Source of the DNA: Cohnella sp. OV330
Lineage (GTDB): Bacteria > Bacillota > Bacilli > Paenibacillales > Paenibacillaceae
DNA: 64,000 nucleotides
Reading direction: 5' to 3'
Assembly: GCF_900112065.1 (NCBI RefSeq)
Contig: NZ_FOKE01000006.1
Location: 401,900 to 465,899, forward strand
The position numbers and the translations under genes were made by a program. The notes beneath the pieces are model-generated. The model had not been told where the DNA came from. It searched no databases and saw only the letters and a program-made list of their open reading frames with translations. Within the stretch, counting starts at the first letter, position 1, and the number at the start of each line of letters is the position of its first letter. Of this stretch, positions 7,248-16,194 are shown one piece after another.

Positions 7248-9653
7248 TTGAACGTCATGGAACGGGCAGCCGCCCACGGCATCCGGTACGATCGTCCGGC
7301 CGCGACGTTCTTCGAAGGCGCGCTGCTCGGCAACGGCAAGCTCGGCGCCGTCGTCACGACCCGGCCGGATGCGGTCGTCATCCATTTCGGCCATAACAAC
7401 GTTTGGGACATCCGGATCGCGGAAAACAACAAGGAAAAGCTCGGTAACTTCGAGAGCCTGTTCGCGCGGCTTAAAGAGATTCCCGCGCATTACGGCTCGC
7501 TCTCCGAGGAGCCGTGGTATCGCGAGTACGTGGAAATGGCGGCCGAAAATTACGCCAAGCCGTATCCGCGCCCGATGCCCTGCGGCTCGCTGCTGCTCGG
7601 CTTCGACCGGCGGCGGGTCGAGGTGCTCGGCCACACGCTGCGCATACACGACGGCATGTGCGAGATCGATTTGCTCGCGGACGGCAAGCAAGTACAGCTT
7701 TTGACGTTCGTCGAGCAAGATGCGGACGCGCTGCGACTGGCGCTCAGGACGGATGGCGGATCGGACGTACCGATCGTGTTCAACCGCGTCAAGCTGATCG
7801 CCGATCCGGAGACGCCGCAAGAGCTGCCTGCGCCGAAGCCCTATATCGATGCGTCGCGGGGGCTGATGGCCTTTCGCCAGCGTCTGCCCGCCGCAGCGGG
7901 CGATGGGACGGACGATGCCGGACAGGCAAACGACCGCGCCTTCCGCCTGACGGCGACGTTCGAACCGGCGTCCGTCCTGCAGGCAGGCGTTTCCTCCTGG
8001 GAAGGGCTGCTGAATCCGGTGCCGACGGAGCAAAGGTTCGAGGTGCGCGTCACGCTTGACGAGGGTCCTGACGCAGACGTGCCGGAGCTGGAAGCGTCGC
8101 AACAGGACGGCAAAGCCGGATTTGCAAGCGCATTCGCGCAGTCGGCGGACTGCTGGTCGCGCTATTGGTCGCGCTCCGGCGTGGCGCTCGGCGACGCTTT
8201 TCTCGAGCGGGTCTGGTACCGCAATTTATACTTTTTCAACTGTGCCGTCTCGCCGGACGCGATCTGTCCGGGCTTGTTCGCCAACTGGAGCTACGGCAAG
8301 ATCGGCTCCGAATGGCATGGAGATTACCACATGAACTACAATACGCAGCAGCCGTTCTGGCTTGCCTTTTCGAGCAACCATGTCGACAAGCATCTTGCCT
8401 ACGTGGACATGGTCGAACGGATCGGACCGATCAGCCGCAAATGGGCGCGCGAGTATTACGGCCTGCGGGGCGCTTATTACCCGCACTCCGCATACCCGGT
8501 CGAGATGACTATGATGCCTTATCCCGTCCCGCACTGGGGCTGGGAAATTTGCGAGACGCCATGGACCGTGCAGAGCCTATGGTGGCATTACCTGTATACG
8601 ATGGATCTCGAATTTCTCGGCGGACGCGCGTTCGGCCCGATCCGCGACGCCGTGCTGTTCATGGTCGACTACATGAAAAGGCCGGACGCGCGGGGCGAAG
8701 CTTGGGGCGACGACCGCTATCACGTTTATCCGACCGTCGCGCCGGAGCTGTACGAGCTGACGCCGGGCTTCAAGCTGAACCGGGATTGCATCGTCGACCT
8801 GACGCTGACGAAGTTCTTGTTCCGCGCTTTCGGGCAAGCTTGCGCGGCGCTCGGGCGGACGGAAGAAGAGGCGGAGCTGCTCGCGGAGGTCGAGGAGGTG
8901 CTGACGCATTTCCCGGACTATCCGACCGCCCGATCGGCGCGGGAGACCGTGTTCGTCTCGGTGCCGGGCGAGGACCCTGAGGTCGTGTACAACGTGCCGA
9001 ACGGCATCGCTACGGTGTTCCCGGGCGAGGACCACGGCTTGCATTCGCCGCCGGACGATTATGCGACCGCGGCGAACAGCTACCTCAACCATCGCAACGA
9101 GGGCGGCAACGATTTGGTGTTTTACGCGATGGCCGGCGCTCGCCTGGGCATGCTCGATCTCGAACGGTTCAAACGTCAGATCGATTACTGCCTGCTGCCG
9201 AACGGTACCTGCACCGACAAACTGCTCGAGGCGGGCGGCCGCTATTCCGATACGACGCCGTTCGATTATATGGGGCAAATGGGCATTTGGATCGAAAACT
9301 TCGCGCTGCCGGCGGTCATCAACGAGTGTCTGCTGCAGAGCTACAACGGCGTATTGCGGCTGTTCCCCAACTGGCCCAAGCACCTGCCGGCTTCGTTCTC
9401 CACGCTGCGGGCGGCGGGCGGCTTTCTCGTAAGCGCTTCCTTTGAAAACGGCCAAGTACGATGGGTCGAGATTTTCAGCGAGGCCGGCGCTCCCCTTCAA
9501 GTCTGCAATCCATGGTCGGGCGATGCGACCGTTCTGCGAGACGACGCTGAGGAAAGGGCGTCCGGCGCGCTGCTGGCGTTCGATGCGCCGGCTGGAACGT
9601 CGATTCGGCTGACGCCGGTTAAAGATGGATTCTATCAATTAATAAGGAGCTGA
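7248..9653 (+). CDS. Divergent GH95-like glycoside hydrolase
   Basis: 801 residues without a signal peptide, so probably cytoplasmic. The N-terminal beta domain has FFEGALLGNGKLGAVV, typical of GH95/GH65-clan enzymes. The (alpha/alpha)6 barrel has GDYHMNYNTQQPFW, in line with the GH95 DYHxNxN block that carries two catalytic Asn residues. A C-terminal LLQSYNGVLRLFPNWP block matches the end of the GH95 barrel, but the Asp found there in true fucosidases appears replaced (WIENF in place of DGNF). It therefore belongs to a related branch whose substrate is unknown. A TTG start follows ATGGAGG (7234-7240). It probably acts on oligosaccharides imported by the adjacent ABC system. Confidence 0.7.
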   Translation: MNVMERAAAHGIRYDRPAATFFEGALLGNGKLGAVVTTRPDAVVIHFGHNNVWDIRIAENNKEKLGNFESLFARLKEIPAHYGSLSEEPWYREYVEMAAENYAKPYPRPMPCGSLLLGFDRRRVEVLGHTLRIHDGMCEIDLLADGKQVQLLTFVEQDADALRLALRTDGGSDVPIVFNRVKLIADPETPQELPAPKPYIDASRGLMAFRQRLPAAAGDGTDDAGQANDRAFRLTATFEPASVLQAGVSSWEGLLNPVPTEQRFEVRVTLDEGPDADVPELEASQQDGKAGFASAFAQSADCWSRYWSRSGVALGDAFLERVWYRNLYFFNCAVSPDAICPGLFANWSYGKIGSEWHGDYHMNYNTQQPFWLAFSSNHVDKHLAYVDMVERIGPISRKWAREYYGLRGAYYPHSAYPVEMTMMPYPVPHWGWEICETPWTVQSLWWHYLYTMDLEFLGGRAFGPIRDAVLFMVDYMKRPDARGEAWGDDRYHVYPTVAPELYELTPGFKLNRDCIVDLTLTKFLFRAFGQACAALGRTEEEAELLAEVEEVLTHFPDYPTARSARETVFVSVPGEDPEVVYNVPNGIATVFPGEDHGLHSPPDDYATAANSYLNHRNEGGNDLVFYAMAGARLGMLDLERFKRQIDYCLLPNGTCTDKLLEAGGRYSDTTPFDYMGQMGIWIENFALPAVINECLLQSYNGVLRLFPNWPKHLPASFSTLRAAGGFLVSASFENGQVRWVEIFSEAGAPLQVCNPWSGDATVLRDDAEERASGALLAFDAPAGTSIRLTPVKDGFYQLIRS

Positions 9654-9658
9654 TTGAT

Positions 9659-12600
9659 TTGCATCGAATCCTTAAGACAAAAAGCCTCGTCCTGCTGCTC
9701 GTCGTCGCGCTCTTCGCGCAGCTCGGTCTCGTCGCGCCGGGCGCCGAACGGGCGGCGGCTGCCGACAAAGAGCTGGCGCAGAAACCTTACATGGGCTGGA
9801 GCAGCTACAGCATGCAGGTGTACGACGGTCCGTCCGGCGGCTGGACATCGGCTGCCAAGATCAAGCAAATGTCCGATGCGATGCACGAAAAGCTGCAATC
9901 GCACGGTTATAACTATATCAATATCGATGCCGGCTGGAACGGCGGCATGGACGAATACGCCCGCCCGATTCCGAGCGAGACGCTGTATCCGGACGGCTTT
10001 CAGAGCGTCATCGACTACGTCCACGCCAACGGGCAGAAAATCGGGATTTATCTGATCCCGGGCTTGTCCCCTGCCGCATATGAAGCCAACCTGCCGATTT
10101 ACGGCACGGAGAGCTGCCATATTCGGGACATCACGAAGGAGCCTGTCCAAACCGCGGACTATTGGAAAATCGGCTACAAAATCGATTTCAACAAGAGCCC
10201 CCTTTGCGCGCAGGCCTATATCGATTCGATCGCGGATCTGATCGGCTCCTGGGGCATCGACTTCGTCAAGTTCGACAGCGTGACGCCGGGCTCCGGCCAC
10301 AACGATACGTCGATCGACGCGCGCGACGACGTGGCGGCCTGGTCCAAGGCGCTGGCCCGTCATAACATCTGGTTCGAGCTGTCCTGGGCGCTCGACCATA
10401 ACTATGCCGACGTGTGGAAAAAGTACGCCAACGGCTGGCGCGTCGACTGGGACGTCGAGTCCTACGATCCGAAGGTCGGCCTGACGCAGTGGGCGAACAT
10501 CGCCCGGCTGTTCCCGGACGCCGCGATCTGGTGGCGAGACGCGGGTCCGCGCACCGGCTGGAACGACTTCGACTCCTTGAACGTCGGCAACGGCGCGATG
10601 GACGGCCTGACCAAGGACGAGCGCCAAACGGCGATGACCTTCTGGGCCGTATCGGCTGCGCCGCTCTACACGGGCAACGATCTGACGCGCCTCGACAGCT
10701 ACGGCCTCCAGCTGCTGACGAACGACGAGGTGATCGCCATCGATCAAGCGGGCCGCCCGGCGCACCCCGTATCGACCGCGACCAGCCAGCAAGTCTGGTA
10801 CGCGAACAACGGCGACGGCACGTATAATGTCGCGGTGTTCAACCTCGGCACGAAAGCTGAATCGATCACGGTCAATTGGAGCGATATCGGACTGGACGGT
10901 CCGGCGTCGGTCCGCGATCTGTGGAGCCATAGCGAACTCGGGACGTTCGAGAAGGGCTATACGGCGGAAAGCGTCGATCCGCATGCCTCGCGCCTGTTCA
11001 AGGTGACCGCGAAGAGCGGCACGTCGTTCGTAAACGACGACGATACGGGCTTCATCTATGACGGCGCCTGGACGCGCAACGGCGGCAAGGAAGTGTCCGC
11101 CGAATCGCAGGATCTGACGGTGAACGTCGGCAGCGCAGCGCCGGGCCTCGCGGCAGGCGCAACCATTTCGGTAGATGGATCGGAGACGCTCGAGGCTGCG
11201 AATGGCGGCAATCAGGTGAATGGGTTGCTCGCTACTCCGGCGGATCATTATATCGTCGTCAACGACGATGACGCGGATATTCATTACACCGGCGTCTGGA
11301 ACGACAGCAACAATCGAGGCGTCGGCGACTACCTGGATGACGCTCATTGGACGCAAGGAAACGGCAATTATTTCGAATATGCGTTCAAAGGCACGGGTAT
11401 CGACTATATAACCGAAAAAGAAGGCGATCAGGGCAACGTCGACGTCTATCTAGACGATGCGCTGCAAGGCACGGCGGATACGGATAGCGACTCGGGCCGA
11501 TCGGTACAGCAGACCGTCTACTCGATTGATGGGCTTGACGGCAAGACCCATACGCTGAAAGGCGTAAAACAGTCCGGCGGCTACGCGCTGCTTGACGCGC
11601 TGAAGGTGCATGTCGAGCATCTCATCGACCCGGCGGCAGCCGCGTTCGACTCGGATCAACCGGCCGACGTCCAGGCCGCGCTGAAGGTGGACGCCCGCTA
11701 TCTGAAAGGCGTGACGCTGAACGGCAGCGCGCTCGCAAGTCCTGCGGACTACACAGTAGCAAGCGGTACGGTCACGGTGAAAAAGGACGCCTTCGCGGGA
11801 CTCGCTGCCGGCGATGCGACGCTCGCCTTCTCCTTCGCGGGCGGCGATTCGGAGACCAAGACGGTCACGATCAGCGGACAGAGCAGCGCGATCAACCCGA
11901 AGGCGGCTTCCTTCGACAAGAAGCCTGCGAACCAAGCCGACGTGTCCACGACGCTGACGCTGAACGGCAACACGCTTGTCGGCATCGCGAACGGCGATAA
12001 CGCGTTGACGGCGGGCGCGGATTATACCGTCGCGGGTAACACGGTCACCGTCAAGAAATCGTACCTGGCCGGTCTGCCCGTCGGCACGGCGCAGCTGGCG
12101 TTCTCGTTCAGCGGCGGCGCGCCGCAGACGCTGGCGATCAACGTGACCGATACTTCGGGCCTTCGGTACGTGCTCGTGAACAACAGCGATGCGGGCATCG
12201 CCTACAGCGGCTCCTGGAACAATAACGGCGGCCGTCCGTACGGCGATTATCAGGGCGACGTGCAATTTACGGAAAATAACGGCGATTCGTTCACGTATGT
12301 CTTCTCGGGTACGGGGATCGGCATCGTCACGGAAAAAGACAATTCCCAAGGCGATATGGAAGTGTACCTGGACGGACAGCTCGTCTCGACGGCCGACACG
12401 CGCAGCACGGTTCGCCAGGGCTTCCAGACCGTGTACAGCGTCTCCGGTCTGCCGAACGGCCAGCATACGCTGAAGGGCGTCAAGAAAAACGGCCAATTCA
12501 TGCTGCTGGACGCGCTACGGATCGAAAAGCCGAGCCTGCTCGGCGAGGAAGCGATCGGTTTCGATCCGGCGCAGCCGGCGGACGCGACGGTTACCTTGCT

Positions 12601-14350
12601 CCGCGACAGCGGCAGCCTGGTCGACGTCAAGAACGGAACCAAAACGCTGTCGGCAGGCACGGATTATACCGTGACCGGCAATACGGTGACGATTCGCTCC
12701 GCCTATCTGGCATCCCTGCCGGCCGGCGCGACGACGCTCACGTTCGGCTTTAAAGGCGATGCGTTCAGCGATATCCACTATACGACAGCGGACGGCGACG
12801 CCTACAGTTACACGTTTAAAGGGACGGGGTTCGCACTGACCATGCCGACCGGTCCGTCGCAAGGAGATTTCGAAGTTTACGTGGACGGGGAATCGAAAGG
12901 AACGGGCAGCGCCATGAGCGCCTCGCTCAAGCTGCAGCAAAACGTTTTCCATCTCGACGGCTTGACGAACGGCATGCATACGGTGAAGGTCGTGAAAACA
13001 TCGGGCGACCTGCTGCTCGCCGACGGCCTTGCATATACGGTGGCTGGCGCGGACGCGGTGCCGCAGACGCCGTCAGGCCCCGTCTCTCAGACGCCTGCGC
13101 CTGAAAAGGTTCAAGGCAGCGTAGAAGGCGCGTCCGGCAGCGGCGCGGTCTCCGTAGACGTCAGCCGTACGACGCTTAGCGACGGCACCAAGCGGGACGA
13201 ATTGTCCTTCTCGGGCACGTCGGTTAAAGATGCGATCGCCAAGCAGGCTGCGGCCGGCGCAAAATCGATTACGCTTGCCATTCCCGATGCTAAGGACGCA
13301 GTGTCCGAGACGAAAGTGACGATCGCGGCAGAGATCGCCAAGCTGCTCGCGGACGGCAAGCAGGACTTGAAATTATCGGTCGGCGGTACCGCTATCGTCA
13401 TCCCGGCAGCATCGTTTAGCGCTGCCGGCGCGGATCTCGTCTTTACGATCAAGCCGCTGAAGAGCGAGGCGGACCGGTCGGCCGCGCAAAGCCGCGCGAA
13501 CGCGTCGAGCGTCGTCAAGGCCGCTTACGGCAAAGAGGCGGCCGTCATCGGACGCCCGCTGACGATCGATACGAATTTGCAAGGCCATGACGTCGACGTC
13601 GTGCTGCCGCTCGGCGAAGCCGTCGGCGCCGGCGCGAATCAACTGGGCGTCTACGTCGAGCACAGCGACGGTTCGACCGAGCTGAAGCGCGGCGAGATCG
13701 TCGATCTGGGCACCGGCAAAGGCTTGAAAATTACGGTGAACAAGTTCAGCACCTTCACGCTGCTGAAGCTGGGCGATCAGCCGGCGACGTCCCGCAAAGC
13801 TTATATTCAAGGCTTTGCGGACGGTACCTTCAGACCCGGCGCCGCGCTGACGCGGGCGCAAATCGCGACGATCGTCGCGAGGCTCGGCGCAGACTCGAGC
13901 GGCACATCCGACGGGCAGTCCAAGTCCTATAAGGACGTAGCCGCAAGCCACTGGGCCGCGGCGGACATCGCTGCCGTCGGCAAGCTCGGACTCATGAACG
14001 GCTACGCGGACGGCACGTTCCGTCCGGATCAGCCGGTCACGCGCGCCGAGATGGCGGCACTGGCCGTGAAGCTCGCGCAGCCTTCCGGCACGCCGGGCGC
14101 CGGATTCGGCGACACGGCCGGCAGCTGGGCCGAAGCGGCGATCAAGCAAGCGCAGGGCGCAGGCTGGATCGGCGGTTACGGGGACGGCTCGTTCCGTCCC
14201 GGGCAGGCGCTGACGCGCGCAGAAGCGGTGACGATGCTGAACCGCGTGCTGGGCCGCGAGCCTGCGCAAGCGGGCGGCGTCTCCAAGTGGTCCGACGTGC
14301 CCGCCGGGCACTGGGCGCTGGCCGATCTGCTCGAAGCGTCGGCTGATTGA
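9659..14350 (+). CDS. Secreted multi-modular GH27 alpha-galactosidase-type enzyme with SLH anchors
   Basis: 1,563 residues. A signal peptide (about 1-35) precedes a GH27 catalytic domain (about 40-450) with MGWSSYS, the nucleophile in FVKFDSV (Asp206) and the acid/base in GWNDFDSLNVGN (Asp303). Three X2/Ig-like modules follow (about 655-735, 745-830, 960-1035), alternating with four copies, two truncated, of a beta-rich module with the signature VNDDDxxIxYxGxWN (near 456, 531, 836, 1037). A Pro-rich linker and a further domain lead to SLH repeats (about 1380-1410, 1421-1470, 1481-1535) that should hold the protein on the cell wall. The TTG start has AAGGAG five bases upstream of the preceding stop. 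GH27 enzymes remove alpha-galactose, alpha-GalNAc or beta-L-arabinopyranose; the linkage is not settled here. Confidence 0.88.
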   Translation: MHRILKTKSLVLLLVVALFAQLGLVAPGAERAAAADKELAQKPYMGWSSYSMQVYDGPSGGWTSAAKIKQMSDAMHEKLQSHGYNYINIDAGWNGGMDEYARPIPSETLYPDGFQSVIDYVHANGQKIGIYLIPGLSPAAYEANLPIYGTESCHIRDITKEPVQTADYWKIGYKIDFNKSPLCAQAYIDSIADLIGSWGIDFVKFDSVTPGSGHNDTSIDARDDVAAWSKALARHNIWFELSWALDHNYADVWKKYANGWRVDWDVESYDPKVGLTQWANIARLFPDAAIWWRDAGPRTGWNDFDSLNVGNGAMDGLTKDERQTAMTFWAVSAAPLYTGNDLTRLDSYGLQLLTNDEVIAIDQAGRPAHPVSTATSQQVWYANNGDGTYNVAVFNLGTKAESITVNWSDIGLDGPASVRDLWSHSELGTFEKGYTAESVDPHASRLFKVTAKSGTSFVNDDDTGFIYDGAWTRNGGKEVSAESQDLTVNVGSAAPGLAAGATISVDGSETLEAANGGNQVNGLLATPADHYIVVNDDDADIHYTGVWNDSNNRGVGDYLDDAHWTQGNGNYFEYAFKGTGIDYITEKEGDQGNVDVYLDDALQGTADTDSDSGRSVQQTVYSIDGLDGKTHTLKGVKQSGGYALLDALKVHVEHLIDPAAAAFDSDQPADVQAALKVDARYLKGVTLNGSALASPADYTVASGTVTVKKDAFAGLAAGDATLAFSFAGGDSETKTVTISGQSSAINPKAASFDKKPANQADVSTTLTLNGNTLVGIANGDNALTAGADYTVAGNTVTVKKSYLAGLPVGTAQLAFSFSGGAPQTLAINVTDTSGLRYVLVNNSDAGIAYSGSWNNNGGRPYGDYQGDVQFTENNGDSFTYVFSGTGIGIVTEKDNSQGDMEVYLDGQLVSTADTRSTVRQGFQTVYSVSGLPNGQHTLKGVKKNGQFMLLDALRIEKPSLLGEEAIGFDPAQPADATVTLLRDSGSLVDVKNGTKTLSAGTDYTVTGNTVTIRSAYLASLPAGATTLTFGFKGDAFSDIHYTTADGDAYSYTFKGTGFALTMPTGPSQGDFEVYVDGESKGTGSAMSASLKLQQNVFHLDGLTNGMHTVKVVKTSGDLLLADGLAYTVAGADAVPQTPSGPVSQTPAPEKVQGSVEGASGSGAVSVDVSRTTLSDGTKRDELSFSGTSVKDAIAKQAAAGAKSITLAIPDAKDAVSETKVTIAAEIAKLLADGKQDLKLSVGGTAIVIPAASFSAAGADLVFTIKPLKSEADRSAAQSRANASSVVKAAYGKEAAVIGRPLTIDTNLQGHDVDVVLPLGEAVGAGANQLGVYVEHSDGSTELKRGEIVDLGTGKGLKITVNKFSTFTLLKLGDQPATSRKAYIQGFADGTFRPGAALTRAQIATIVARLGADSSGTSDGQSKSYKDVAASHWAAADIAAVGKLGLMNGYADGTFRPDQPVTRAEMAALAVKLAQPSGTPGAGFGDTAGSWAEAAIKQAQGAGWIGGYGDGSFRPGQALTRAEAVTMLNRVLGREPAQAGGVSKWSDVPAGHWALADLLEASAD

Positions 14351-14377
14351 CCGATCCGATGGCGAACTGACAAAAGA

Positions 14378-14414
14378 CGGGCTCTTCCAATATGGAAGAG
14401 CCCGGTTTTTTTTT
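14378..14414 (+). terminator. Rho-independent terminator after the GH27 gene
   Basis: A perfect 12-bp stem with a three-base loop (14378-14389 with 14393-14404) is followed by a run of ten T residues. It closes the first importer-hydrolase operon. Confidence 0.95.
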
Positions 14415-14559
14415 AGGAGGAACGAATTCATTAGAATTGTCCGAGTAAAGCTTAGAATCGTCATCGTTGACTTCGGTCCGGGCATGGCGAACAATAAAAC
14501 GGTGGAACGATAGGTGCGTTGCCGTCCATACAGCCAGATCCCTGCGAGGAGGAGCAGAC

Positions 14560-16194
14560 TTGTACAAAGTGTTGATCGTGGAGGATGAACCGGCCATTCG
14601 CATCGGCCTGGCGCGTCATTCGATCTGGAGCGAGCTCGGCTGCGGGCAGGTGCTCGACGCCGACGACGGTACCGGCGCCCTCGAGCTGGCGGCAAGCGAT
14701 CCGGATATCCGGCTAGTCGTCACGGACATCCGGATGAAAAAGATGTCCGGCCTGACGCTTATCGCGCAGCTGTACGATACGTTGGATTTTAAGGGCAAAG
14801 TCATCGTTCTGAGCGGTTACGACGATTTCCAATATGCGCGCGCGGCGATGGCTTACGGCGTCGTCGATTACTTGCTGAAACCGGTCGATATGGCCGAGCT
14901 GGCTTCGGCCGCGGCCCGAACGCTGGACAGGCTGGCGCGGGAGGATCGGCAGCACGAGCGTCTGCGCGTCATGGACAGTGCCCTGCCGAAGCTGCAGGAG
15001 GAGCTGCTGCAGCGGCTCACGGAAGGACCGTCCGGCGCCGAGACTGCATCCGCGCTTCGACGGGAATTGGAGTCCCGCGGCTTGTCGTGGCTGGCGTCCG
15101 AGAGGTTGTCCTTGCTGGTGCTCGAAGCGGACAATTTACGAGTCCCGCATCCGCCGCAGGTCGGAGCGGCCGATCCTGACCTGGCTTTTTTCGCCGTCGG
15201 CAACGTGGCGGAGTTTTCGTTATACGAATACGGGTCCCGCATCGGGCCGTACGCGAAGTTCCGCTCTTCGCGGCATGACCGGTGGATCGTTATTTTCGGA
15301 GAGTCGCCGGGTACGGCGGATGCCGGCCGGGGATGGCTCGACGAGCTGGAGCGCTTGCTTGGAGAGCGAATGCGAACCTACGTGAAGATCGGGGTCACCG
15401 TCGCCGCGATCGCCGGAGCGGCCGGCATGCCGGCAGACGAACTGTACAGAGCCGCGATAGACAAGCTCAATCGGATCCGTCTGTACGGCTCGGCGGACGA
15501 AGAAGAAGCGCAGGGCGAGGGCGGCTACCGCGAGGTCGACGCCTTGTCCGGGGCGCAGCCGCTCGTCGACCTGCTGCGATACGGACAAGCCGCCGACGTG
15601 ACCGAGGCTATGTCCCATTTTCCGCTGCTCGTCAGGGAATGGGATCCCGGCAGCGTCCGCGAGCTTCACCGGCGGTCGTTCGATTGGCTGCTCGAGCTGT
15701 TCGAGACCGCGCGCAAGGCCGGCTGGAAAGAGGATTATTGGCGGCGCGATCCGATCCTGCTGTGGGAGCGCATCCAGGCTTACGATACGGTCGAGGCGCT
15801 GCAGGCGTTTATCGAGGCGCAGCTGCTTCAGGTGCACGGGACGCTGCGCGAGGCGCCGAGGAGCCAGGTGCTGCAGCAGGCCGAACGGTACATTCGCGAA
15901 CATTTCACCGAGCCGCTGACCGTTCAGGCGATCGCGGAGCGAGTGTACGTTACGCCCGAATGGCTCAGCACCCTGTTCAAGAAAAATCACGATTGCACCG
16001 TGCTCGATTACGTTACCCGCCTTCGCATGGAGAAGGCGAAGGAGCTGCTTAACGACGTCGGCTTGAAGATCTACCAGATCGGCGGAATGGTCGGCTATAG
16101 GGACAGCGTCTACTTTTCAAGGCTGTTCCGCAGGCTGACCGGCGCGACGCCGAAGGAGTACCGCAATCAGAGGGGCTTACCGGCCGATGAGTAA
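14560..16194 (+). CDS. YesN-type AraC-family response regulator
   Basis: 544 residues. The receiver domain (about 1-120) has the acidic pocket VEDEPAIR and phosphoacceptor Asp56 in VVTDIRM. A central linker leads to a C-terminal AraC DNA-binding domain (about 440-540) with IGGMVGYRDSVYFSRLFRRL. The TTG at 14560 is chosen because GAGGAGGAG precedes it and the receiver domain starts right there; the frame stays open further upstream. The gene overlaps the sensor kinase by 8 nt. The pair should respond to an extracellular sugar and activate the importer that follows. Confidence 0.93.
   Translation: MYKVLIVEDEPAIRIGLARHSIWSELGCGQVLDADDGTGALELAASDPDIRLVVTDIRMKKMSGLTLIAQLYDTLDFKGKVIVLSGYDDFQYARAAMAYGVVDYLLKPVDMAELASAAARTLDRLAREDRQHERLRVMDSALPKLQEELLQRLTEGPSGAETASALRRELESRGLSWLASERLSLLVLEADNLRVPHPPQVGAADPDLAFFAVGNVAEFSLYEYGSRIGPYAKFRSSRHDRWIVIFGESPGTADAGRGWLDELERLLGERMRTYVKIGVTVAAIAGAAGMPADELYRAAIDKLNRIRLYGSADEEEAQGEGGYREVDALSGAQPLVDLLRYGQAADVTEAMSHFPLLVREWDPGSVRELHRRSFDWLLELFETARKAGWKEDYWRRDPILLWERIQAYDTVEALQAFIEAQLLQVHGTLREAPRSQVLQQAERYIREHFTEPLTVQAIAERVYVTPEWLSTLFKKNHDCTVLDYVTRLRMEKAKELLNDVGLKIYQIGGMVGYRDSVYFSRLFRRLTGATPKEYRNQRGLPADE

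Noticed and set aside
9428..9441. cre-like sequence CGTAAGCGCTTCCT
   Set aside because: It lies deep inside the GH95-like coding region with no promoter next to it, and both end bases miss the consensus. Chance is the simpler explanation, though roadblock repression cannot be excluded.
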